Origin: Candidatus Lernaella stagnicola
GTDB lineage: Bacteria > Lernaellota > Lernaellaia > Lernaellales > Lernaellaceae
DNA length: 58,266 bases
Assembly: GCA_030765525.1 (NCBI GenBank)
Contig: JAVCCK010000025.1
Span: forward strand, 1 to 58,266
Direction of reading: 5' to 3'
The notes under the pieces are model-generated. The model was given only the letters and a program-made list of their open reading frames with translations, was not told the origin of the DNA and did no database searches. How positions within the stretch are numbered: the first letter of the stretch is position 1; each line of letters begins with the position of its first letter. The position numbers and the translations under genes were made by a program. This document shows positions 1-7,552 of the stretch, piece after piece.

Positions 1-499
1 TCGAAATGCCCAGGAAGGTTTCGTTGGTCACGCCAACCGGGAAACCGTACTGGATCGTGTTCTTGTAACCGTCTTTGCTGACTTTGATCGCCACGGTGTC
101 GTTTGCCGCCACGTAAGCCGCCGGCAGTTCCAACAGCACGTAGCCATCCGCGTCGCTCGTACCCACGACCGCCGGATCAAGCGCCATGCCGTCGACGTCG
201 TTCAACGCTTCGACCGTCGCGTTCGGCTGCGGATTATCCGACAAGAAGTCGAGCACCGTACCGCCGATAGAACCCGGTATCGGGGAACTATCGTCGTCGT
301 TATCGTCGTCATCATCGTCATCGTCGTCGTCGCCCCCGGTGTCGTCGTCGCCGCTGTCATCATCGCCATCGTCGTCGTCGCCGCTGTCGTTGTCGTCGTT
401 GTCGTCATCGTCGTCGTCGTCGTCGCACGCCAGTACGAGACCCAACGAAAGAATGAGCGCCGCTACCAAGGCTAAAAGCCACAAATGATTCAATCTCAT
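1..499 (-). CDS. Asp-tract lipoprotein with carboxypeptidase-regulatory-like domain, 3' end outside the window
   Basis: This gene is cut by the left window edge; 166 codons are visible, starting at ATG 499-497. Residues 1-24 form a lipoprotein signal peptide (hydrophobic core, V-L-A then Cys25). Cys25 is followed at once by about 45 residues that are almost all Asp with a few Asn, Gly, Ser and Thr. From about residue 75 there is a beta-sandwich-like segment with the pattern of carboxypeptidase regulatory-like/Ig-like domains (G-G-T-V, N-A-T-V, T-S-D-A-D-G-Y-V, V-S-K-D-G-Y). It resembles the neighbouring gene at 570-1454, so the two are probably paralogues from a local duplication. Asp at position +2 would be an inner-membrane retention signal under E. 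coli Lol rules; whether that applies here is unknown. The payload function is unknown. Confidence 0.85.
   Translation of the reverse strand, partial: MRLNHLWLLALVAALILSLGLVLACDDDDDDDDNDDNDSGDDDDGDDDSGDDDTGGDDDDDDDDDDNDDDSSPIPGSIGGTVLDFLSDNPQPNATVEALNDVDGMALDPAVVGTSDADGYVLLELPAAYVAANDTVAIKVSKDGYKNTIQYGFPVGVTNETFLGIS
287..424 (-). repeat. Asp-codon tract, N-terminal lipoprotein linker
   Basis: This is a run of GAC/GAT codons, with occasional AAC, GGC, AGC and ACC, that begins immediately after the lipobox Cys codon. It is in-frame low-complexity coding DNA and probably specifies a disordered, strongly acidic spacer. Confidence 0.85.
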
Positions 500-569
500 G
501 GATTTGACCCTCCCACGGGTAAAGCCGATCCGCCGCCGATCGACGACGGAACGGCATCATGCCTATGAA

Positions 570-1454
570 TTATTCCGTGCACCAACTGCCTTGCGGGTTG
601 GCACTGTAATCACCGAACGAGTAGTAGATGTTGGCGATCGTCACGCTGTCCGGGAAGGACATCGGAATGGTCACCGATTCCACAACGTCCCTATTCGTAC
701 CGCCGGTGGCGGTAACGTCGACCGTAGTACCGGCCGCGATGTTTATGCCGATCCAGTATCCGTTCTGCGGATTAACACCTGTGCTGTTGGCCGCATTTTC
801 CGGGACGTTCGGGTCGACGTTGCGGGCCGGATTCGGCAGATTGTCCGGCCCGAAATAATAAATGCCGTCAATCGGATCCGGATCGGTCTGCACTACCGCG
901 CAGCCTACCGGGTTCTCGTCGCTCGGGTCGCCCCAATAGATGGCGCCGGCCGCAAAGCCCGCTTCGGGATCAAGCGCGAGGCCCAAAAGGCCGGCCACGA
1001 GCGAAGAGGTCGAACGAGACACGAGCAGGAATTCTTCGTCTACCGAACCTACGTCGAAGTAGTACTGATAGGTCGGATGGTTGCCTTCCTTCGTGACGCG
1101 AACGCCCACCTGGTCCAGTTCGTCGGGCACGTTTGTGAACTCGACGTAACCCTGGCCCTCACCACTGGCCGACTCGGTCTTCCAAGCCGAACCCAAAGCG
1201 ATGCCCGTGGCGTTGTCGACCAACTCGACGATTGCGCCCTGAACCTCAGCCTTGGTTTGGAAGTCGCGTACGTACGCGGAGAGGTAACCCGAACCCGGTT
1301 CGTAATCACCACCGCCGTCGTCGTCGTCGCCGGTAGCATCGTCGTCGCTGCCACTATCGTCATCATCGTCGTCGCCGCCGCAGCCGATGGCAATTATCAG
1401 CCCCAGAGACAGGACGGCCACCAGCAAGACGGTTATCAAACCATAGAGTCGCAT
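570..1454 (-). CDS. Asp-tract lipoprotein, carboxypeptidase-regulatory-like fold
   Basis: A 294-aa exported lipoprotein. Residues 1-24 are a signal peptide ending A-I-G before Cys25; two Gly and an Asp-rich linker to about residue 50 follow. The rest looks all-beta: residues 55-140 repeat the Y-V-R-D-F, A-I-V-E-L-V, G-Y-V-E-F and V-T-K-E-G pattern of the upstream paralogue at 1-499, and a second beta segment runs to the end. The protein ends W-C-T-E, so there is also a cysteine near the C-terminus, but without an Asp tract before it. A GGAGGAAAG ribosome site precedes ATG 1454. Gly at +2 would favour outer-membrane sorting under E. coli rules, unlike its neighbour. No enzyme motif is visible. 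Confidence 0.85.
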   Translation of the reverse strand: MRLYGLITVLLVAVLSLGLIIAIGCGGDDDDDDSGSDDDATGDDDDGGGDYEPGSGYLSAYVRDFQTKAEVQGAIVELVDNATGIALGSAWKTESASGEGQGYVEFTNVPDELDQVGVRVTKEGNHPTYQYYFDVGSVDEEFLLVSRSTSSLVAGLLGLALDPEAGFAAGAIYWGDPSDENPVGCAVVQTDPDPIDGIYYFGPDNLPNPARNVDPNVPENAANSTGVNPQNGYWIGINIAAGTTVDVTATGGTNRDVVESVTIPMSFPDSVTIANIYYSFGDYSANPQGSWCTE

Positions 1455-1811
1455 GCTTTCCTCCTGCTATCGAAATGTCAGTAAAAGATTGTTTTCGCCA
1501 AAAGGTCCCAACTCAGCGCATTAACCCTAGAATTCCCGTTTTTGATTGTCAAACGAAAAAAGCTATTGATTTCAAAAAACTACGTAAATAATCTTCCAGT
1601 ATTACATTATCTAATTTGGGATAATTCAGCATGGGATAATAAAGGCCGGGCATCCGAATGGCGCGCAGTCACCGAAAAAGTCGTTGGCAAAATAACTTCA
1701 ACCGATTTGTGCCGCGATGCGGCAATTGCTCAATGTTCGAATATCTCAGACTTTTTAAATGACAAAGCGACCCCAGATGGGATCGCTTTGTTGATTCTAG
1801 ATCGCCGCTAA
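1455..1811. other. AT-rich intergenic region, no convincing gene
   Basis: This 357-bp gap is clearly more AT-rich than its surroundings. It should carry the promoter of the leftward gene ending at 570 and the 3' end of the leftward operon ending at 1812. An 89-codon rightward frame (1542-1811) has no ribosome site or recognisable protein features and ends in a hairpin, so I do not call it. GGGATAAT occurs twice around 1617-1640; its meaning is unknown. Confidence 0.5.
1762..1791 (-). terminator. Candidate hairpin terminator for the leftward 1812-4542 operon
   Basis: Arms ACAAAGCGA and TCGCTTTGT flank an inner CCC/GGG stem. The hairpin lies about 20 nt beyond the stop codon at 1812. The following transcript is A-rich rather than a clean U-run, so termination efficiency is doubtful. 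Confidence 0.4.
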
Positions 1812-2249
1812 TCAGTCCGGCGAGTGGTCGCCGCCCTTGACCGGATTCTTGTCCCCGTCTTGGCTGCTGGCCATCTTTTTCGCCTTATCCTTGCTCTTTT
1901 TAGCGCTGTCGATGATGATCTTGCACTGTTGATCCATCATTTTCGCCTGATGAAGCATGAGTTTGCCCTGCGCCACCAGCGAGTTGCCCTCGGTCTCCAT
2001 CTCCTTGTCGGTCCACATCTGACCGCGCGTCATGATGCGGGCACCCTTGTCGATCATCTTCTCGGCCGCCTTCATCATCTCCTGACACTGCGCACGCATT
2101 TTTTGCGCGGTGGCAACCGCGTCGTCGGCGCAGTTACCGAGGATTTTACACGCTTCGTCTTTGGTCATCCCATCTTCCGCGTTAGCCAACACCGGCAGCA
2201 GCAAAGCCGCAACCAACGCGATCGCCAATACCAATCTAACGTTGCTCAT
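1812..2249 (-). CDS. Small Met- and Cys-rich helical periplasmic protein
   Basis: I chose ATG 2249 because AAGGAGACCTAC precedes it; an ATG further upstream has no such site. The product is 145 aa. Residues 1-23 are a signal peptide cleaved after A-N-A. The mature part is predicted almost all-helical and holds twelve Met (paired as MM twice), four Cys (EAC, GNC, AQC, QQC) and many Lys. It ends in a polar tail. It lies 33 bp downstream of the DsbA-peroxiredoxin fusion on the same strand, and the metal-binding lipoprotein is upstream of that. Met-rich helical periplasmic proteins often bind soft metals such as Cu(I), and its four Cys could be DsbA-type substrates. Both ideas are inference, and I recognise no family. 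Confidence 0.75.
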   Translation of the reverse strand: MSNVRLVLAIALVAALLLPVLANAEDGMTKDEACKILGNCADDAVATAQKMRAQCQEMMKAAEKMIDKGARIMTRGQMWTDKEMETEGNSLVAQGKLMLHQAKMMDQQCKIIIDSAKKSKDKAKKMASSQDGDKNPVKGGDHSPD

Positions 2250-2282
2250 GTAGGTCTCCTTTTCGCACCGCGCCATCGCGGT

Positions 2283-3461
2283 TTATTGCTCCAGTTTTCT
2301 CAGTTCTTCCAGCGTACGTTTTATACTGGGCCGCCCATTGATGTCGTGGACATCGATGAATCGGATTATACCTTTGGTGTCAATGACAAATACCGCCCTC
2401 TCGGTGACGCCGTTGGGACGAAAAACTCCGTAGGAATCCGCAACCTTCCCGTGCGGCCAGAAATCCGAGGCCACGACAAACCACGGCCGCCCCATTGAAG
2501 TCACCCATGAGTAGAGCGACGGCACGTTGTCGGCGCTGATGCCGATCACCATGGTGTTAAGCTCTTCGAATTCCTCCTCGTATTCGTTGTATTCCGGCCA
2601 TTGCGCGCTGCACTGTGGCGTCCAGGCGGCCGGTACAAAGGAAAGGACGACGTTTTTGTCACCCCGGAATTGCGAGAGCTTCACATTGACGCCCATTCGC
2701 GTGGTCGGCAATTCGAAATCGGGAGCCCGGCCACCCACCTTCACCTTGAGTTGCGAGTCCACGGGTTTCATCCGTTCCACCGGGAAAATCAATTCGAGCG
2801 GCACGCGGCCAACCTGCGCCGAGGCTTTGTCCGCCGGCTCGGGCACGTCACCGACCGGACTGGCGATGTTCTTCTTCTTGAGTTCTTGATTGATGTAGTA
2901 CCGGTAGAAGTCCGGCGATTTGTTGCCTTCGAAGCGTGTCCCGTTGAGGAACACCGTCGGCGTGACCTCCAACTCGAGGTCATCGACGGCCAACATGAAG
3001 TTCGCGCGCAGAATGCTCCGGTGCTTGTGCGATTCCTGGTTGGCCGCGTACTCAGCTTTGTCGATGCCCAGTTTTTCCGCCAACATGGCCAAGTATTCGT
3101 CGTCCAGTTCGGACTGGTTGGCGAAAATCTCTTTGTACGCTTCCCAGAACTTACCCTGGTCGGCGGCAGTGAGCGCCAGTTCCGCGGCGGGTTCACTGTA
3201 AGCATGACCCGGCGTGTTGATCGGCATGGCCACGATGCGGATCAGGTCGCCGTAATCCTTCACGAGAACATCGAGCACCGGCGAAAGCTTGGCGCAGTGG
3301 GCACACTGAAAATCGAAAAACTCCACAAGTTGCACGGGCGCTTCGGCGGGACCGCGGCTGGGCCCTTTGGCTTCAAAGTCCACCGCGCCGGCCGGCCATG
3401 CACCAACGGCAAAAAGGACAACTGCAATCAATGTTGGAAAGACAAAGTGTTTTTTTCTCAT
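2283..3461 (-). CDS. DsbA-like thioredoxin fused to a peroxiredoxin (AhpC/TSA) domain, exported
   Basis: A 392-aa protein with signal peptide 1-26. Residues 30-200 are a DsbA-type thioredoxin fold with active site C53-A-H-C56, preceded by V-E-F-F-D-F, and the cis-Pro segment V-T-P-T (T167-P168). Residues 238-390 are a peroxiredoxin: G-G-R-A-P-D-F-E-L at the start, then P277-A-A-W-T281-P-Q-C284, which matches the PxxxTxxC peroxidatic motif. No other Cys exists, so it would be a 1-Cys peroxiredoxin whose resolving electrons could come from the fused CXXC. ATG 3461 has AAGGAA upstream. The gene lies between the metal-binding lipoprotein and the Met/Cys-rich protein in one leftward unit, which suggests periplasmic thiol/peroxide and metal homeostasis. 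The domain calls are firm; the intramolecular electron transfer is inference. Confidence 0.9.
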   Translation of the reverse strand: MRKKHFVFPTLIAVVLFAVGAWPAGAVDFEAKGPSRGPAEAPVQLVEFFDFQCAHCAKLSPVLDVLVKDYGDLIRIVAMPINTPGHAYSEPAAELALTAADQGKFWEAYKEIFANQSELDDEYLAMLAEKLGIDKAEYAANQESHKHRSILRANFMLAVDDLELEVTPTVFLNGTRFEGNKSPDFYRYYINQELKKKNIASPVGDVPEPADKASAQVGRVPLELIFPVERMKPVDSQLKVKVGGRAPDFELPTTRMGVNVKLSQFRGDKNVVLSFVPAAWTPQCSAQWPEYNEYEEEFEELNTMVIGISADNVPSLYSWVTSMGRPWFVVASDFWPHGKVADSYGVFRPNGVTERAVFVIDTKGIIRFIDVHDINGRPSIKRTLEELRKLEQ

Positions 3462-3552
3462 TGTTGCTATTCCTTGGGTAATACCCTCTTATTTTTCCAG
3501 CAGTATTTGCGAAGCTCCGATCCAAGTAAAGATAACGACCCGGCGCCGTGCG

Positions 3553-4542
3553 TCAACGCGCGCGGCGATCCTTTTGATAGAAATAGGGGTGAGCCTTCTT
3601 TCCCGCCAAAGCTTCCACAATGATTCGCACGTTTTGTTTGAAAGCGCCCAGATAACTGCCTGCCGGCGTTCCCGGTTCGCCGAGGCTGCCCGAACTCAAC
3701 GTCCCCGCCACAACGATCGGGAAGTTCTTCTTCTTTTTAGCCAGACGAAGCACGGCATCGATCAACTCGTTCTGCGCCGGGGAAACCGAGTTCTCATGAA
3801 ACATCGCCGGTACGCCTCGTTTGGCGCACAGCGCCGCCAGTCGGGCTGACTCTCCGGTATTCGGCGGCGTGTCCGGGTCCGTTCCCAATACGGGGGCGAC
3901 TTCGATGTTGTACGCTTCGCCGAAGTAGTTGAAGGCGGCGTGGCTGGTCACCAGAAGCCGCTTCTTCTCCGGAATTTGGGCGATGGCGATCGCCGTATAT
4001 TGGTGCAGTTCGCTCAACTCGGTCAGGAGCCACGCCGCTCTTCCGCGAATGTCGTTCGCCTTGTCCGGACGTAGTTTGAGCAGCCGGGCTGTCGTTTCCG
4101 TGGCGCATGTCCGGAAGAACATGGCGTTCCACCAGATGTGCGGATCCGGCGCGCCCCCCTGCCCCTCGCGGGTGATGATGACTGGATGCCCGCCCAACTC
4201 CACGGCCTTGTTTCCGGCCGCCGCAATCAGGTCGTCCAATCCGCGTTCCAACCGTAAGCCGTTAGCCAAAACCAAATCGGCATTACGAATAGCAACCGCG
4301 TCCTCCGGCGTGGGCTGGTAGGCGTGCGGGTCCTGCCCGAGCTTCATCAGACCCACCACCTCGATGTCGGGGCCACCGATCTTCCGCGCCATGTCGGCGA
4401 TCATCGTCGTCGTGGCTACAACCAACGGGCGTCGCACTTCGGCCGGTTCAACGGGCGCGGGCGTTCGCTCGCTCTTTTGGCAACCAACGACGGAAAGCGC
4501 CAAGGCAATCAAACCGAGCAGAACCAAGACCTTGTTTCTCAC
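3553..4542 (-). CDS. Zn/Mn-type ABC transporter substrate-binding lipoprotein (ZnuA/TroA family)
   Basis: Cluster A-I metal-binding receptor of 329 aa. I prefer GTG 4542 because GGAGG sits 6 nt upstream; GTG 4548 would abut it. A lipobox V-V-G-C places Cys at residue 21. Family hallmarks are visible: D-P-H-A-Y-Q-P (His73), D-P-H-I-W-W-N (His135) and T-S-H-A-A-F-N-Y-F (His201), the three His ligands. The fourth ligand is usually Asp in L-Y-x-D-S-L-G; here the segment reads L-S-S-G-S-L-G, so Gly285 replaces it. No permease or ATPase gene is adjacent, so the receptor is an orphan in this window or serves a transporter encoded elsewhere. Zn versus Mn cannot be decided from sequence. Confidence 0.9.
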   Translation of the reverse strand: MRNKVLVLLGLIALALSVVGCQKSERTPAPVEPAEVRRPLVVATTTMIADMARKIGGPDIEVVGLMKLGQDPHAYQPTPEDAVAIRNADLVLANGLRLERGLDDLIAAAGNKAVELGGHPVIITREGQGGAPDPHIWWNAMFFRTCATETTARLLKLRPDKANDIRGRAAWLLTELSELHQYTAIAIAQIPEKKRLLVTSHAAFNYFGEAYNIEVAPVLGTDPDTPPNTGESARLAALCAKRGVPAMFHENSVSPAQNELIDAVLRLAKKKKNFPIVVAGTLSSGSLGEPGTPAGSYLGAFKQNVRIIVEALAGKKAHPYFYQKDRRAR

Positions 4543-4669
4543 CAACACCCTCCGATTTCTACGGGGCAGGATTTGCGATCCTCACGCACCGCAGCGCGGT
4601 TTCTCAGCCCCGTATCCTCGTTATATGATTAGCGTACCGAGTTCCACACAGGACAACAAGGATGAGTCA

Positions 4670-5524
4670 ATGACCCTTACGCCCGCCACCATGCCCTCTG
4701 CGTACGAAATCGACGCGTGGCGACGTATCCGAGAATGGAAAGACGAACCGCCAAGCCGGCCTTCGGGATTCTCCCGGCTCGTGCAGCGACCTTTCCACCG
4801 CGCCGGCGACGCCGTGCTCAACCTGCCCTGGGTCGGCGGTCTTGTGGAACGAACATTCGAAGGCCTCGTCGGCGTTCTTTCCGATGCCGCGCGCTACACC
4901 GTTCGCCCCGCCGCCGTGTGGCAACGCGCCGGTCGGAAAACAGGCCGTGAGGTCACCGCCGCCGAACACCTGCGCGCGTTGCCCTTGGAAACGATCGATG
5001 CGTTGCTACGGCCGCTGCCCCGCAAATACTTCAGCCTCGCCGCTGTCGAGGGTGCGGGAACCGGTTTCTTGGGCGTGTGGGGCATCCCCGCCGACATCAT
5101 GGCGGTGGTCGGGCTGAACCTGCGGGCGGTCGGCGAGTACGCGACGACTTGCGGCTTCGACATCGAGCGTGAACCCGAACGCCTATTCGCCATGCATCTA
5201 CTCACGCTGGCCGGTTCGGTCGATCCGGGGGACCGCGCCGCCGAGTTTGCCGAATTGGACGACCTTGCCGGCAAGCTGGCCGGACGGCATGCGTGGCATG
5301 ATTTGGAGAAACAGGTTTTTTTCACGGTGCTGCGCAGAATCGCCAAAATGCTCGGCGTACGCATCACGCGGGCTAAGATCGCTCAGATTCTTCCGGCGGT
5401 CGGGTTGGCGGCGGCGGGAAGCTTCAACGCGTTGTACACGCGTCGCGTATGCCGCGCGGCGTTCTTTCTATATCGGGAGCGATTGCTGGTCGAAAAGTAC
5501 GGCGCCGACCCAGGCGTTTTTTGA
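4670..5524 (+). CDS. EcsC family protein
   Basis: 284 aa from ATG 4670, which has AAGGA 7 nt upstream. The frame stays open back to 4364, but that extension is antisense to the metal-binding lipoprotein and looks spurious. The centre contains the EcsC-family core: G-A-G-T-G-F-L-G-V-W-G-I-P-A-D followed by I-M-A-V-V-G-L-N-L-R, then a long hydrophobic-amphipathic stretch with A-E-Y-A-like turns. A second hydrophobic segment (Q-I-L-P-A-V-G-L-A-A-A-G) lies near residue 245. EcsC homologues are membrane-associated proteins of poorly defined role, first linked to protein secretion in Bacillus. The gene stands alone; the next gene starts 81 bp downstream. Confidence 0.8.
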   Translation: MTLTPATMPSAYEIDAWRRIREWKDEPPSRPSGFSRLVQRPFHRAGDAVLNLPWVGGLVERTFEGLVGVLSDAARYTVRPAAVWQRAGRKTGREVTAAEHLRALPLETIDALLRPLPRKYFSLAAVEGAGTGFLGVWGIPADIMAVVGLNLRAVGEYATTCGFDIEREPERLFAMHLLTLAGSVDPGDRAAEFAELDDLAGKLAGRHAWHDLEKQVFFTVLRRIAKMLGVRITRAKIAQILPAVGLAAAGSFNALYTRRVCRAAFFLYRERLLVEKYGADPGVF

Positions 5525-5605
5525 TCGCATTGGCCGTCACGTCGTTGCCGACCCCCGCAGCCTCTGCTAGATTGTGACGGCTCACTATGACAAGAAGGAA
5601 ACCGA

Positions 5606-6514
5606 ATGAAACCGACCCACACCATCGATCCCGAGCTTCTCGACAATGCCGCCGATTTCACCGAACCGTTCTACCGGCGCTTCCACTTGCGCCATGCGCC
5701 TCAGCCGCTGCAATTGAACGACAAAATCGCCAAGAACTACCTCTTTCCCACTTTCTACGGAGACGTCACGTGCGCCATCGGCGTGTTCCTTTGCGACTGG
5801 GAAAAAGCGGCGCGGCTCATGCCCCATCCGAAGCTAAAACCAATCAGCATGCTGCACGGTCGCTCGCTCGTGATCTTCTCCTGTTACGAATACAAAAAGG
5901 TGCTGGGCGTCGCGCCGTACAACGAGATCGCCATGACGATTCCCGTGCTGCATAACCCGGCGATCAGCGTGCCGGTGTTGCCGATGCTCGCCGCCGGCCT
6001 GTTCCCGAATTTCGGTTACTACTGTTTCTCGATGCCGGTCACGTCGCTCGAAAACCAAATTCGCGGCGTCAAAATCTGGGGCCTGCCGAAGGTTGTGCAT
6101 GAGATCGAAATTTCCGATGAAGGCGACCAGTGCGTCGTCGTCGACCATGAGGAGAGCGGCGAACCGTATTTCGAACTCCGCGTCCCGCGCGAGGGCAAAC
6201 CGATGAAGTTCGATGTTTCCTCGAATCTGTATACGCGACTCGGCAACGAACTGAAGCAAAGCGAAACCAACTTCGCCTCGACGTTCAATGTCACCAAACA
6301 CATGGGCGTTCTCTTCAACGATTCCCTGCAACCAGACGAGGAAGTCCTGCGTATCGGCGACACGCCTTCGGGGCGCGTCTTGCGCGATTTGGATATTCGG
6401 CCGCACCCCTTCCAGTTCCGTTACGCGCGCGGCATGACGGCCTGTTTCGACCTCTCCAACGATAACTTCCGCTCACCGGTAGTGTTCGCGGGCGATGGCG
6501 AGGAAACGAAATGA
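5606..6514 (+). CDS. Acetoacetate decarboxylase family protein
   Basis: 302 aa, starting at ATG 5606 after AAGGAAACCGA. The ADC family forms a Schiff base between a Lys and a beta-keto acid. Here G-V-K-I-W-G-L-P-K162 matches the family segment carrying the catalytic Lys, and P-Y-N-E (residues 104-107) matches the conserved substrate-pocket motif. True acetoacetate decarboxylases have Lys-Lys at the active site; here Val follows K162. Combined with the length (302 aa against about 245), this favours an ADC-like hydrolase/lyase or other subfamily over classical acetoacetate decarboxylase. It overlaps the next gene by 4 bp (ATGA), so it is translationally coupled to a ketopantoate-reductase-like dehydrogenase. 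Together they probably act on a common oxo-acid. Confidence 0.85.
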   Translation: MKPTHTIDPELLDNAADFTEPFYRRFHLRHAPQPLQLNDKIAKNYLFPTFYGDVTCAIGVFLCDWEKAARLMPHPKLKPISMLHGRSLVIFSCYEYKKVLGVAPYNEIAMTIPVLHNPAISVPVLPMLAAGLFPNFGYYCFSMPVTSLENQIRGVKIWGLPKVVHEIEISDEGDQCVVVDHEESGEPYFELRVPREGKPMKFDVSSNLYTRLGNELKQSETNFASTFNVTKHMGVLFNDSLQPDEEVLRIGDTPSGRVLRDLDIRPHPFQFRYARGMTACFDLSNDNFRSPVVFAGDGEETK

Positions 6515-7545
6515 AAATTGACGAACATTCGAAAGTCTTGTTTTTCGGTGCCGGAGCGATCGGTGCGTCGGTCGGCGGCTGGCTGAGCGGTCGCTTCGCC
6601 AACGTGTATTTCTACGACAAGCCGGAAATCCGCGACGTGCTCGGCGACAAGGGTATCACGATGTACTGGGGCGAGACGCCGCAGGAACCCTGCACGGTGC
6701 GCGCGCGAACGATTGACGACCTGCGCGACGCCGCCGATGCCCGGATCGTGGCGATCGCCGTGAAAAATTACAGTCTCGAACCGGTCGCTAAAATGATCCG
6801 CGAAGCGATCGGCGACAACGCTATCGTCATCGGTCTGCAAAACGGAGTCGAAAACCAGAAAATCCTGCCGCGGTACTTCAGCCGCGTTGTTTATTGCATC
6901 GTCAGCTACAACGCGTGGCTCGACGAAACCGGTGTCGTCGGCTACCAAAAGCACGGCCCGTTGGTCCTCGGCACCTTGCACAACGAGTTGATGCCGGAAA
7001 TGAAAAACATCGCCAAGCTCTGGAGCCACGCCGTGGAAACCGTCGTGACCAAGCGCTTCCAGGATGCCGCCCACTGCAAACTGATCATCAACCTGGCCAA
7101 TTCGTTGACCACGCTGATCGGCCACCGGTACCGCGAAATCAGCGACCGCGCCCTGTTCCAAAAAGTACTGACCAATATGACCTGGGAAGGCGTGCAAATC
7201 GCCCGCGCCGCCGGTTACAGCGAATCAAAACTGGGCGGCATGCCGCCGTGGAAACTGCTGTGGGCGGGCTCGCATTTGCCTCGCTTTCTGACCGGGCGGA
7301 TGTTCGAGAAAAACGTCAAGAAGATGGTCATCAGCAGCATGGCGCAGGACGTGTTACAGCGACGGCAGGGCGAATCGGAACTGGAAACGATCAACGGCTA
7401 CCTGCTCGACCTGGCGCGCGAGCACGGCGTCGTCACGCCCTACAACCGCGTCGTCTATGAACTTTGCCGCAAGAAATTCGCCGAACCTGATTTCCAGCCG
7501 ATGGACATTACCGAAGTGTGGCACGAGATCGAGTTGATCCTCTAA
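6511..7545 (+). CDS. ApbA/PanE-like 2-dehydropantoate 2-reductase family oxidoreductase
   Basis: 344 aa, coupled to the preceding gene through ATGA at 6511. The N-terminus is a Rossmann fold with G13-A-G-A-I-G18. Family hallmarks follow: V-K85-N in the cofactor region, L-Q-N111-G, and the helical-domain K190-L-I-I-N194 that corresponds to the catalytic Lys/Asn of ketopantoate reductases. The C-terminal half is the helical KPR_C domain. The protein is longer than E. coli PanE (303 aa) by an extra C-terminal helical part. Because its partner is an acetoacetate-decarboxylase-like protein and not a pantothenate gene, the substrate may be another 2-oxo or 3-oxo acid; this is inference. Confidence 0.85.
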   Translation: MKIDEHSKVLFFGAGAIGASVGGWLSGRFANVYFYDKPEIRDVLGDKGITMYWGETPQEPCTVRARTIDDLRDAADARIVAIAVKNYSLEPVAKMIREAIGDNAIVIGLQNGVENQKILPRYFSRVVYCIVSYNAWLDETGVVGYQKHGPLVLGTLHNELMPEMKNIAKLWSHAVETVVTKRFQDAAHCKLIINLANSLTTLIGHRYREISDRALFQKVLTNMTWEGVQIARAAGYSESKLGGMPPWKLLWAGSHLPRFLTGRMFEKNVKKMVISSMAQDVLQRRQGESELETINGYLLDLAREHGVVTPYNRVVYELCRKKFAEPDFQPMDITEVWHEIELIL

Positions 7546-7552
7546 GCGTCGA

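Noticed and set aside
186-488. Ser-rich rightward frame opposite the lipoprotein linker
   Set aside because: Poly-Ser is the antisense reading of GAC/GAT runs. The same shadows appear opposite every Asp tract (for example 9585-10025, 24714-25091, 53244-53747).
498-1484. 328-codon rightward frame
   Set aside because: It is antisense to the lipoprotein gene, rich in Arg/Val with no export or domain signature; the leftward frame has a lipobox and a good ribosome site.
1542-1811. 89-codon rightward frame in AT-rich DNA
   Set aside because: No ribosome site, no recognisable protein pattern, and it runs through the hairpin at 1762-1791.
4364-4669. N-terminal extension of the EcsC-like protein
   Set aside because: It is antisense to the metal-binding lipoprotein gene and has non-native composition; ATG 4670 has the ribosome site.
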